Source of the DNA: Owenia fusiformis
Taxonomy: Eukaryota > Annelida > Polychaeta > Sabellida > Oweniidae
Reading direction: 5' to 3'
NCBI GenBank assembly: GCA_903813345.2
Contig: CAIIXF020000002.1
Coordinates: 21,216,455 to 21,280,454 of the forward strand
DNA: 64,000 bases
Shown: piece by piece, positions 1-13,300 of the stretch
How the letters are laid out: every line of letters starts with the position of its first letter
Position numbering within the stretch: the first letter of the stretch is position 1
The notes under the pieces: generated by a model
What the model saw: only the letters and a program-made list of their open reading frames with translations
Databases searched by the model: none
What the model was told of the DNA's origin: nothing
Made by a program: the position numbers and the translations under genes

Positions 1-3000
1 GACATTTTGACAATCTTATGAACTTACTGGGTTTTTTCTGTCCAACACTATTTGGGACTGAATGTTTCATCGTGTAAGAGGAATGGTGTCACAAAACAAA
101 AAATTCAGAACTTTCTGTTCGGAATATCAATTTTGAGCATTTGATTTGATTTGCAAACTATATTTATTCTGGGTAGCTTTATCAGTACAAAACTGGTCTT
201 CCTAGAGGCCCAGTAATAATTTACAATTATTTACAATATGTACAATTAAAATAAACACATACAAATAGATACATAGGAAATATAGAATAATATGCATCTT
301 CAAAAGTATGCATTAACATAAAACAAACAGATTTCTTTATACATTTCCATAAAATGTGTGAGACACCAATCTTTTGAATTTATATTGCGCTGAAATATCA
401 GAACTTCCTTGACCACTAATCATTCTAGATTAAATTTGTCTGGTTTAGAAATGAAACAGACAAGTATATCTTTTTCACTTGTCCACTTGAATTCTGAATA
501 TGTACAATTTATGAATTCATTTGAGACTTTTGAGAATATGTTACATGACATGTATAGACATGACCATCTTGAACTTTTGTTTTTGGAGACTTTATCTTAA
601 AAGGGATGTCATTTTCTTAAACGTTTTAAGAAGAACCGTTTAAGAGAGCGATATCAGTTTTAACAGATAATATTACATTGACAGGTACTTCAAAAATCTT
701 GGTACTTAAAAAGTCACTTTAAAAGAACGAACCATTAGATAATCTTTAGGGGGTCTAGCCTTTACCAGCAACCAGAATATTATTTTTAAGATAATTGAAC
801 TCTAATTTTTCTTTTCGTGTTTTGAACCAATCGTGTTCATAATAGAAAAAGATATGTAGGCCCTATGCCTGGAAATCTTAGTTCCTTGGATTTAGTACCT
901 TCCATTTCACAACTTTAAAAGAGTGCCTCAATTACGGTTGCTACAGCAACTATATCACGGGGGAAAGTCACCCACCTCCTCACTGAAGCTTTTACACCCA
1001 ATAGCAATCCTACAGTCGTCATAGAGCAAGAATTCGTTGAGGGTTTTATCTACCCTTGATTTTTGGGGAGGAGCTAATGAACCCTCCCCTACCTAGACAT
1101 AGAGTCTGATAGGTCAATGTCATAAGTACAAACGTGTTTGATTAATAGTTCATTATCACCAAGGCAATAGTAAAACGCTTCTATCATATCAAGAAGTGTC
1201 ATATCAAATATTGCATCATCTATGCTGAGTCAAAAACAACATATTTTGTGGCTATCGTGTCCACTCGAGGAGGTTACTGTAATTTGAAATAGAGGCATTG
1301 ACACTTCGCATGATATTTATTGACCTCTCTTTGAATCAGGTTTATCATTAATTAGTAATCATGTATTTTGATATGTTAAGCAAGGTAGAAAATAGTGATA
1401 TCACCATAGTAACGATATACATGTATACAGGAGTGACCCCAATGTTGTGAATTGGAAGAAAATGCCAAAAACTGGACACTTTATTCAAATTTTTTAGAGA
1501 AAAATTGATTGGAATAGTCATGAGCAGACGACAATAATCATGAGCAGACGGCCAATTGATGCGTGTGTAGTTTATCAATGTCCCAAGTGTCAGTGGTCGA
1601 CTGACATGATAAACTTGTAAACATGAGACACTGACTTATAAATTATATACACCCATTCTTAAAGTGGCGTCCTATTAATATTTTCACTTCTCCCTTTCTC
1701 TGAAATTAGAACGCCGCGCCCCATCTTCAAGTTTTTCTAAATAATGCAGACATTTATCTCTGTGCTTCATCTTGTTCTTTCTTGCTCTTTTCTCAAACAG
1801 TTGTATATTCAAATGTGTCACTTCAACAATTTTTTTGTTTTTGGGAACATATAAAGAAAGGTGTGCTGGGTAGGAGATAAATACACTTTTATTCATTTTT
1901 AAAAGGAGTTTGATAAATTAATCAAGAAATTACATTGGTAAAGAGACATTGTTATTTGTATTCCCAAATCCTTTTAATTAGTTAAATGGCCCTTTATGAT
2001 AATCCCTTTGTCTTCTCAATTCTCCTCAAAACTCTCTCAAATGCATAAACATTGTGGTGACACATTGTGTCTTGTTGTCAGTGTCTACTTATGAAGATAT
2101 GTTCCAGAGTTTTAGCATTTTATCTTACGATTTATCCAATAGAATTCATTTGTTTAATAAAAAATAATAATGTCAGTGGTGGTTTTCTGTATCTAAATTC
2201 ACATGTTTTGTTAAAGGTAACTACAATTTAAGGAAAATCATTTTTAAATTGGTTTGCAGGAGAAGGGTGTCCACCAGAGAGAGGTGTTCACTAAGGCTGG
2301 TTTTACTGTACATATATATTGATGGTTCAGAATATCAGTTTAATTTGAAATGCCAAGTATACGTTGTTAAAAAATAATTAATTAACAAGAAGCCCTGTCA
2401 CTTTGAAATTGCCATTTTCATCATATTTCTTGAATTCATATCTTCTTGATTTCACAATTTATCAATGTATTCAAGTTATTTGAAAACATGATATTTTTAC
2501 AGTTAGTCTAATTGACCCCTTCACAAAAAACCAACTGGGCATTTCTTATTCACATCTCATCTATTTTAAGTTGATGAAGTGATTTGTGTTTTTGACATTT
2601 TTATGTATAGCCAGACTGGACAGCTATCATGCGCTTCTATTATGCCTTTTATACTGGTAATGTACAGTAAAACCATTATATTCATACAACTCTCTTATCT
2701 GAACACCTCTCAATGTGATATTTTTTTCTCAGTCCCAATTTTGTAAGCTTTGTTGTTGATTGGTTCGTTTAGGTTGGTTGGCTTAGAAAGGTTGGTTTAA
2801 GTTACAGTAAAACCTGTGTGTATTGAACATTTTTTCCAAGAACAACCGTCCAGTGTTGGTAGGTGTTCACTACAGACTCAGAAAGGGTAATTCATACAGA
2901 AGTCGGTTATATCCAGAGAAAGGGTGTCCACTAGAGACAGGTGTTCACAAAGACTGGGTTTACTGTAGTTGATTGGTTTAGGTTGGTTGATTTAGATTGG

Positions 3001-4615
3001 TTGGTTTAGGTTGATTTGTTTACGTTGATTAGTTTATATAGGTTGATTTGATAGGCTGGTTTAGGTTGGTTGGTTTAGGTTGATTGGTTTAGGTTGATTG
3101 GTTTAGATTGGTTGGTTTAGGTTGATTGGTTTAGGTAGGTATAGTCGGGGCCATTCCACAGTTAAGTAAGCCACATCAACTCTACCTACCTAGACACCCT
3201 TTCTCTGTATGACCCACTGCTCCCTGCCTTTAATTCACCAATTCTTCGTAAGTCTTCCAAAAATATTTGTGATGTCCCTTGTTTTTCTGACAATGAACAT
3301 GCTTTTGATACACAGAGTACATGGCCTTCAGTGACAGTTTGTTATTTAATTTCAAGAGAAGTGAAATGTCAGTACAACCAGTTTTGAACTGAATACAAGC
3401 CAACAGGAAATGTTAACTAACTCATAGATCATTTCATTTTCAATATTTGAATCATATCTCCAAGTTTGTATTAATTTTATCGTTAACAGGAAATGAAAGC
3501 TTTTACTCCAATAAGAGATACATCTGATCTCATCAAGATCTCCTAAAACACTGTTAATCAAGATAACAGAATCCCACGAATAATTTATCAGAGAGGCATG
3601 ATTTTCTAAACCATTTAGATTCAAAAAGAGAGAATTTTCCACAAAATAAACTAAACAGAAAAGAAGATAACACCCAAATTATACAGATTTACAAGAAAAT
3701 CAAACATTTCATTGAGGATTTATAGAGAAATTGAGTAAAATCAGCATGGCTATAGAGAATTATTTGTACCAAGATTTCAATTTTTGTTGATGTCCAGACT
3801 AAGCCAAGATAAGGAAACTGACACTAAACCAATATGCTCATCAACATTATTAATATTTTGGGGCTTGGATTCATCTTGTAAGGCTTTCAATAGAATGAGG
3901 GGGGGAAGCCGCATGCATATAGCTATCTAATGCGATAGTAAGGATGTAACTCATGCATATACCATCTTATCTCTTTTCTTAGTCTTTTTATATTAACTAG
4001 ATGAGCATTAAATGAATGTATTGAGTACTATTAAAAAACAATCCTACTGAACTTGAAAATCCCTTTCAGCTCTTGCAATGGAAAAATATTTGGGGTTAAT
4101 TTTCAAACTTTTAGGCCCATTTTTAAAGAAAATGAACTCCTTTCTTCATAATCAGGAGGTCATTTCTCCCAGTTCAGTTGCAAGACAAAAACAAAAAATG
4201 GGTACTTTACTTGTGTAGCTTATACATTATGTACCCCTCGCTGCAAGTAACCCTTGTTAAGAGTTGGAATTTGCATCATTCACCTGTACTCTTTTAATAA
4301 GCACAATCAATCTAGCTTTATTCAATTAAAAAATACAGCTACCCAGACACTCAACATTGCAGGCACTATATTTTCTGCCTTCATAATTAGCTGGTATTCA
4401 TTCCTCAAACAAACCAAAGACCATAAAGCATACTTCTGGGCCGTTATCAAGACATAATCAGCAACTGTAGAAACATTTATACACCAGAATGTAGTATTTT
4501 ATAACTTTTCTGCACTCCTCAGAGTATAGTATTTTACATCTTTTCTCTGTCTCTCAGAGTAACAAGAGTCCTTTGTTCAAAGGCTGTTCAATAATTACTA
4601 ATACAAATGGTCTCA
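1..4615. other. No gene recognised; AT-rich with dispersed repeats
   Basis: I see no exon I can support on either strand. Between 2215 and 3140 there are several copies of a dispersed motif around 'cagtaaaacc' and 'aggtgttcac', and a degenerate minisatellite built on ggttggtttaggttgatt (about 2990-3140). The rest is AT-rich sequence without obvious structure. Confidence 0.5.
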
Positions 4616-4619
4616 TTTT

Positions 4620-6062
4620 TATGTCACCACCAAAAAGTGTTGACATATTGTTATGGTCTTTTTTGTGATGGCGGTTGGTGATCGGACGGGGGCGGTTGGT
4701 AGTTGGAAATCTGTGTCTGACTGTCTGTAACAAATTCGTACAACTTCCAACAACTTAACAAATACTGTTTAGACTGACTTACACGTTTTCTGAAGTTCAA
4801 ATCTGATGTTAGATTTAAGATTTGATCTTCAATGACTTTCTCAAGGAAAAGAAAAGGTAAAAAAGGTATTTTTTCAACTTCAAGTTGACCAAATTTTTTT
4901 ATCACACCATCGGTTGGATATAGTCCTCATCCTGGTCGTGATCGTGGTCGTGGTCGTGATCGTGGTCGTGGTCGTGATCGTCCCGCTTTTTGTCATCGCC
5001 GTTTAAGGAAAACTGCTCATCAGATTTTCTCCAAATTCGCAGAGATGATAGAGCATATAGAGTACTAGAGCTGATTAACTTTTGGGTGGCCATCTTGTTT
5101 TCTGGCGGCCATTTTGAAGGTTTTTCGAAAAATCTTGTCATCGCCATTTCAGGAAAACCGCTCATTGGATTTCCTTCAAATTTACACAAATGATAGAGGA
5201 TATCAAGTACTACAGCTGATTAACTTTTGGGTGGCCATCTTGTTTTCTGGCAGCCATTTTGAAGATTTTTCGAAAAATCTTGTCATCGCCATTTCAGGAA
5301 AACCGCTCATCGGATTTCCTTCAAATTTACACAAATGATAGAGGATATCAAGTACTACTGCTGATTAACTTTTGGGTGGCCATCTTGTTTTCTGGTGGCC
5401 ATTTTGAAGGTTTTTTGGAAAATCTTGTTTCTTGTTCTTGAAATTTGTAAACATAATAGGAGAACAGTTTTCCTGGTTCATAGTGTCTGCCTATTTGATG
5501 GTGTGATCTCGTTCACGTCCTGTGCCTTGTTTTAAAATCATCGACAAGTTTTTTTTAGGTTCAAATCGGACTATAGATTTGAGACTTGACCTTCAAAGAC
5601 CTTCTTAAGGTAAAAAAAGATTTGACCTTCAATTACCTTCTTGGGGTCAAAAAAAGTCTAAAAGGTCTTTTTCAACTTACTCCAAATTGACCATTTTTTC
5701 AAAATCATCTACAAATTCTCAAAAGTTCAAATCTGACTATAGATTTGAGACTTGACCTTCAAAGACCTTCTTGCTTCAAATTGACTAAATTCTTTTTTTT
5801 AAATCATATACAAGTTCTCAGAAGTTCAAATCTGACTTTAGATTTGAGATTTCACCCTCTATGACCTTCTCAGGGTCAAAAAAGGTCTTTTTTTTCAACT
5901 TGCTTCAAATTGACCAATTTGTTTTTCAAAATCATCTGCAAGTTCTCAAAAGTTTAAATCTGACTATAGATTTGACCTTTCATGAGCTTCTCAGGGTCAA
6001 AAAAGATTCAAAATATTGTGAGCAACTCGGTGGTGGCATTTTGTCATGCTAATGCCTTGTCT
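4620..6062. repeat. Composite repeat block bounded by a dispersed 'gtcaccacc' element
   Basis: The block opens with tatgtcaccaccaaaaagtg and closes with cggtggtggcattttgtcat, the two ends of a dispersed family also seen at 16.8, 21.7, 24.3, 35.6 and 49.1 kb. Inside are a (gtcgtg)n-type run (about 4932-4980), three 145-bp tandem units (4994-5427) sharing 'gattaacttttgggtggcca', and about four ~125-bp units (about 5550-6010) built on 'gttcaaatctgactatagat', with one more such unit at 4785-4905 on the other side of the 145-bp array. Open frames here come from the repeats. Confidence 0.7.
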
Positions 6063-6732
6063 TATTTTTTGTAAAAGAATCAAGATGAGATTTTAAAAAG
6101 GCAGCATAAAAACATACATGTTGCCCTCAATGCCATTTCAACTTGATTCCCTCACAAACAAGAAAATGAGAGCACTTATACAGTATCAGTATTTATGGAA
6201 CAATCCTCGTACAGGATTGCAGCAATAATCCTCCAGTTGGCATCTATGTTGAAATCTACATGAGTTGTGAACCCCATGCAGAAAGTGGTCACTATTAATA
6301 GCTAACCTACAGACAAGCCAAAGTTGTTCATCCTGTTTCTATAGACGATTTATGGTTGCTATGGTAATTTATGGTTACCATGGCAAAGTTTGTCATTATT
6401 TTGAGATAATTGGCCTTTGAGGATTTGTTGTTGAATCATAGTTCGTATAGATGTTTAATGAAATTGTTAAATTATTGGGATTGGGTTACGTCTTATTCTA
6501 TACTATTTTTTTGATTTTAATTTGACTTATATACCATCAGGCCAATTCATGAAGTAAGTTTGCAGATGGCAAACATCAGTTAATGTACAAAGCTTCAAAT
6601 TTCCTATGGTAATAAAGAATATATTAAGCTGTTTCCTGGTGTAATAAAAATACAAATTGTGTGCAATTATCTAATTACTGTCATTTGCTTTGTATTTGCA
6701 GGAAATTGCAACTTAGAATGATGAATGAAAAA

Positions 6733-7315
6733 CCCAATGGCTGGTGATATTGCAGGGCATTTAACGCAATGACTGGTGATATTGCCGGGCATTCAACACA
6801 ATGACTGGTGATATTGCGGGGCATTCAACACAATGACTGGTGATATTGCAGAGCATTCAACACAATGACTGGTGATATTGCAGAGCATTCAACACAATGA
6901 CTGGTGATATTGCAGAGCATTCAACACAATGACTGGTGATATTGCGGGGCATTCAACACAATGACTGGTGATATTGCGGGGCATTCAACACAATGACTGG
7001 TGATATTGCAGAGCATTCAACACAATGACTGGTGATATTGGAGGGCATTCAATGCAATGACTGATGATATTGATAGTACATTCAACACAATGACTGGTGA
7101 TATTGCGGAGCATTCAACACAATGACTGGTGATATTGCAGGGCATTCAACGCAATGACTGGTGATATTGCGGAGCATTCAACACAATGACTGGTGATATT
7201 GCGGGGCATTCAACACAATGACTGGTGATATTGCAGGGCATTCAACACAATGACTGGTGATATTGAGAGAGCATTTAACACAATGGCTGGTGATATTGAT
7301 ATGACATTGAACAAT
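6733..7315 (+). repeat. 32-bp minisatellite, about 17-18 copies
   Basis: Head-to-tail copies of a 32-bp unit containing gactggtgatattgcggggc then attcaaca. Most copies differ only at the two bases after 'attgc' (gg, ag, ga). The last copies decay gradually. There are no spacers, so it is a satellite array and not CRISPR-like. Confidence 0.9.
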
Positions 7316-10300
7316 TAATGGTCATATTGACAGGATATTCATAACTGTTGATGTTGTGGGACATTCAACATCCACTGCTCCGCAATAACTAGAGATCTGA
7401 CGTACATATACAACACAAGAACTGATTTCTCAATAGAATCTCTGTTCAAAGTAGCACTCAATAATTGGCATGGTGGTATTTGAGTCTTAGAGGTTGAAAC
7501 TTCTACGCAGCAGATAGCAGTACAGATAAACAGGATGTATTAGTGAACTACCTGTCAACAACATGCCATGGTGGCCATGTTGGCAAATGTATAAAAGAGA
7601 GGAATTGAGAGGAATTGGCAAAACATGAAGTAAATGGCCATGTTGTAGAAGTTCTTAATTGTGCATAAATGCCAGAAAGTTTATAACTTTATGTAAAATA
7701 GAGAGAAATGGAGTGAAATTACCGTGAATGGAATAACGTTTTAAGCAAGGGCTCAACTCAAAAACTATTTCTTGATAATCAAGGTTTATTATTCTCTTGT
7801 GCAGTCAGTCTATAATTTCAAATTCTCCACAATTCAGATTCTTTTCTCTGTTTCTTTTCATTTGAATGTGTGCGTTATGTTTGCTATTGTCAGCTGAGGT
7901 CAGAGATAGGAACTAGGAAGTCAACAACCTAACAATTCATAATCAGGGGAAAGCTCTGCCAAGGAGGAGAGACTGAGAGTGTTTCTCCTTTAGGAGACCA
8001 TATCGAGGGAGCCTTGGAAATTGACAAGGGGTTGCATAAATTTTAGAAACTCCCTTGTAATAAACCAATAGCATGCTTAAGATTCTTATGAATATGGGAC
8101 CTTTTGATAAGTTGAGGCCAATTTTCCCAAAGACACATTTTTTACGAAGAACTAGGTTTGTTTTTGGAAATGAGGCTCTAAAAGGCCACTTGTATCATAG
8201 GTCAATTGTCAATCTGCCAATGCCATGATACCCAGACCCATAGCCATCCCCGGAAGCCAGCTTTTGCAAAGGGGTTCCCTTTTCCAAAAATTCCAGGGGG
8301 TTCACATTTGATAACTCGGGCTCAAAATCACTTGAAAAATGCTCAGAAAGGTGAAAATTTGCATGATTTTGAAAGAATTTTTGGGTTCCCCACCCTGACT
8401 ATTGGCCTGGGACCCATGGGCGATAGTCAATACCCCTGGGGTTGCCTCATTTAGATTTTTGTTATCACCTAATGGGGTCTAGCCGTTATCATTTCAGTTA
8501 AAGTTGTTTTCTATAATATAAACTGATATTGTGTGGGGTTGTAGCATTTGAGGTTGAGATAAATTTGGGAGGGGGAACTGGGTGTAAAATCTCCAAACTT
8601 TATTCCTTTAATTTTATTTTTCCTCGTGTACTCTACCTCATGTTTACTGATTTCTCTTATGGAGTAGCCTAAATGAGGCTGCAAAGAGACTATTCTAGAG
8701 AGGAGATAAAATTCATTCATTCACATATTTTGCTCAACAATTTTAGGGAGGTTAGTAGGTAATCTATTTGTCTGTATGTGAAGGATGTTCATAAATAAAT
8801 CATGTTCCTCACTTATACTTAAACCATTACATCTGATCATGCTTTTTCTTTAAATACCTCTTTTAAATGTGAAATATCTCTGGTCGTTTTAGTGCATAAA
8901 AAAGTGGATTGAAAAGAGGAATAATTAACATGCATAAACTCAGTTAATTAAAATGTGTACATAAATATATGTACATTTACAATAGCTCATGAGGAGAGAG
9001 GCAAGGCCTCAAAAGGCAGGACCTCAAAAATCATCTAAATTGGGCCTATATACAGGCCTCATTTGAGCTCCATTTTAAATAAAAGGCCTTATCTTTTAAA
9101 AAATGAATGCGAGCCTCAATTTTTGAAATAATCGGGTTTTCAAAAAATTGAGCCATATTGTTTTTTGACCCCCCCCCTTGGTAACTTCTAGGTCCACCCC
9201 TGTGAAGATTGAAGTTTATATGAAATAAAAAAAAGTCTACATCCATGCAAGGTGCAATCTATTAATGGATGCTTAATGGCTTTTTAATTACCCTGTTTGA
9301 CAAATCTTTTCTATTTATCCATAGAAAATGACTGTCATTTCCAATCATTTACACTTTTCATTGCAGTGGCATATATTTTAATTTTAACTTTTTGACTGTT
9401 TAACATGTATAAGTAAAACATCACCATGGTTACTGTTTGAAAATGAAAAATGAAGTGGAAAAGAGTGAAATTTGCGATATGCGAGATATGAATTCATATT
9501 ATAAATGGTGTATAGAAATCAGAGAGAAATAGGCATGGGAAGTCATGGAATACATGCCAAAGTGGAAGTGCAGGCCCGTAGCCAGGGGGAGTTTGATGGG
9601 TTCGAGCGAACCCTCCCCTGGCCAAAAGATCTTTCAAAATCATGCAGTTTTCACCATTCTGAGCACTTTTAAAGTGAATTTGGCCATTTTTGGACCAAAA
9701 TTGTCACAACTGAGCCCCCCCTTGAATTTTTCAAAAAGTGAACCCCCTTGGCAAATCCTGGCTACGAGCCGGAAGTGTTTTCATAGAAGGGAGTGTTAGT
9801 GGTTAATGAGTTGATTTTTATACAGTCAAACATGTTTTTGGTAAACACATGTGGTATCCAAACTAAGTGGTATATGGTGTTTTTTAAAAAGGTGTTTTTT
9901 GTATGTTCACTTTATTCATATTTGGATCTGAAAAATTGACAAGGTGGATCAAACTTGATCCTATTAGAAGATATTTGGGTTAATTTTTGAAAATGTGGGT
10001 TTAAAAATTTGCAGCTTAAAAGGCTCCAACCATGTCTACCAGAGATGTGTGAGATCTTTGGTGTTCATTAGAAATAGGTGTTCATTGTTAGATAGGTGTT
10101 CACTAAAAACAATTGGGGCACTTTTTAAAAGATTCTGTTTAAAAGGGGCCTCAATTTACTTCCTATTACTTCTATGGTCACTGAAAATGAGTATTCATTT
10201 AAGATATGTGGTTCTTGTATGTATGCATTCACTGTAGATAATGTTCATATCAGATGTACAGGTGTGCAGTGTAGAAAAATGTTCATTTTAGAAGTGTGTT

Positions 10301-13300
10301 TCCAGTAGATCGGCATTCACTTTAAATTATTGTATTTTTGGTAAAATAATCAAAAAATGGATTCCGCAATCTGTAGCTCTGTTTTATCCCTCTAAAAATG
10401 TTTTAACCTAAATAAATGCACTATTATTATTGCTTCAAGTGCGTGAATATTATCTCGAATTAATCAGCAAAAGGAAGTTTCGTATCTTTGTTGTACAGAC
10501 ATTAGTCTCCAACTGGGTTCTTATACATTTTCACTTTAGTCTATAATTATAAGATTTCCGCTCTCCTCCGTCCAAACCACTTCTAGACCCCACTTCTTAG
10601 AGACAAATTATTGTAAGCACTTTTAGTGGGATCAAATGTGGGCCCCCAAAAGTCAAAATATAGGATTCAAGAGGCATAACATCTTGAAGTATATGGAACA
10701 TATATGTTTTTATACTCAGTATGAATTTATGGCCTCCAACACAAATTTGGTCTAAAAAAAGTGCAAGAATATTCCCCTAAAATGAAGTAATATAAGTCTA
10801 GAAATTCAAAATTTCAGGGACAATCTACAGACCTATGGTCCCTCTTGAATGAGCAACAGGGGAAACATTCAATTGAATTCCTTTAATTTTTCAACAATTC
10901 AAAGAAAATCACAACAAAATGGTACTGGTATTTTATTTGTCTGGTATTTTATTTGCCTTTTATTTGACTGTTTCTAAGCACTTATATAGTTTCTATAGTT
11001 TTAGATTGAAAACTCAGTGCATGTCTCGCTTATATGTAAGGTTTGGTTTATATAAACATCCGTCACACCATTTTTATTTGACAACACGCTTCCTGCTTAT
11101 CGCAAAATTAAAGTCATGAAGTAATTGAAACTGAAAATTAAAAATGTTTATCAATCAAAAAGGTCAATTACTGTCAATAAAAAGGTCATTTGAGATTATA
11201 AAGGTCATTGTCATTGTTTATACTAGCACTTTGGAGCAGGAAATTAAAACGCCAAATTTACATAGGTTCGTGTTGATGAAATGTTATGACGTTACAAAGT
11301 CATGTTTAAAGTGCAAATATAAACAATGGAACATTTATGATTAGTGGTCTGTGTTTATATTATCATTGTAGTCTGATAAATTTGACCAAAAGAGCAACTA
11401 GTGAGAAATGGTGTAATAAAAATATAGTTACCATAGTTACACATAAGATTGAATAGAAATGGCAAGTTTTATTCAATTATGGAGAGAAATGTAGCGAAAT
11501 AAACATGGACATGAAATAAGGTGGATATTTTTAAAGTGGGATGTAAATATGTCTCTTGGTGACAAGGAATTGTTGAAATTAGGGTAATTAATATGTAATT
11601 AAAAATACATTAATCTTGTTAAAGTTTATTTATTTAAGAGCATGAGATGTTAAAGTAAAACATGTCTAATCTGAATACTACTGGAACTGTCATCTTCGCA
11701 CGCTTGGTCTTCACTGCGTTCATCGCCCGACGGTGGGAACTGTAGTACTGGCCAAAAGTGTTCAGATTAGCAGGTGTTCACATTTCGAGGTTTTTAGATA
11801 TGTGAGTCAATAGGCGATAACGAATTTTGGACTGAAAAAAGTGTTCACATTGAGGGGTGTTCATATAAGAGAGGTGTTCGTTATATGCAGGTTCCACTGA
11901 ACGCTCATATTCACTGATGGATCTGTCCCCCATTGGATGGGCCCAGGAAATTTAGGGCCTCAAGTATACTGTAGTAGGCCTTTTTGGGCCTTACTTTTTA
12001 ATTTAGGCCAAAATATACAGAAAATTGGCCTTAAATTTTCAAAAATTGTGCCCAAGCTTTGGTTTCTAGGGCCCCAAAGTTTTTCAAGATAAAGTTTTGA
12101 CTTACAATGTGGGCCCCCTTATTAGTTTTTATATCCGCCCCTGCATATTGGTCTCAATAAGGAGGGGATAATTTTATGAACTGCTTTTAAGGCACTACAT
12201 GCACTAAGCCACTTGTTGCTTGTCATGGATTTACATTAGCAGTCTGGAGATGAGGAAATGTGAAAATTTAAACAAGTTGAATAACTAAACATTTTATATT
12301 ATAGGTCAAATTTTACATTGATTGATTGGCTTGATTCAAGGGCATTTCAAGTACATAATTCAAGTACATGGCCCATGAATAAAGTTTTCATGTAAATACA
12401 TAATTCAAGTTCATAGCCCTTGAATAAAATTGAGAGGTGATCAAAATGGGAAATAATTGTGTTAGCAAGGAGGAAGAAGCATATGCATTCTTTATATATC
12501 AGATAGATTTACCAGATTTAATCTCAGACAGAAATGGTCTCATGTATGAATAAGATAAAATATGTAATATTGTGGCTAATTAGAGTCAAACACTACTTTT
12601 ATAGGTGCTGTGCCTCAACATTGGTATTTGCATAAGACAGAAAACTAGAGTCAGGTTAATTTCAAATAACATTGGAATCAATTTGGGGTCTGTTTACAAT
12701 AAATCTGGTGAAAAGATAGTCCTGTTGTTTTGGTCAAAATTCCCATTAATAAAACATCCATATGTTCATGCCTATTTCACTCTGTTCCTCTCATAAATCT
12801 GACTGAAGTCACTAATTTTCTTGCATTTCCGTATATTTTAGAGTGTTTACTATATGTCTGTTCACTTTATTCCTTGCTGATTCCATGATTTTCAACTTTA
12901 TTTTACATTTTAAAATACAACCATTTTAACATTAAGACTACTGGGTTGTGATCAGATGAATGACAGGACATGTGTCACATGTGGTAACCATGGTAACCAG
13001 ATCCCATAACACTGTGTTTGATTGTATCTAAGTAGACAAAGTGCCACTCTGAGTCATGTTTTCTCTATGTCTCTATGGAAACCCAGTGGAATGCATAAAA
13101 CTAAGCACTGAATTATACATATTAGTAGAATGATGGGACTTTTGGCTTTTGTGCGCTTTTGTGATTTTAAATAAATTCTTTCAATTGTAATGGTGAATGT
13201 GGAGAAATAGATGATCTGATGCTTCATTTTGTTTCAATAATCAATACAGTTCATATGATTTGCATTGTTTTCTTTTTCAAATGTTACCATGAGTTCTTTT

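Noticed and set aside
4902-5189. Minus-strand frame with an Asp-His repeat
   Set aside because: Produced by the gtcgtg simple repeat and the 145-bp tandem units; no splice sites or homology.
6733-7315. Regular 32-bp repeats that might suggest a CRISPR array
   Set aside because: Head-to-tail with no unique spacers, in a eukaryotic genome; a minisatellite.
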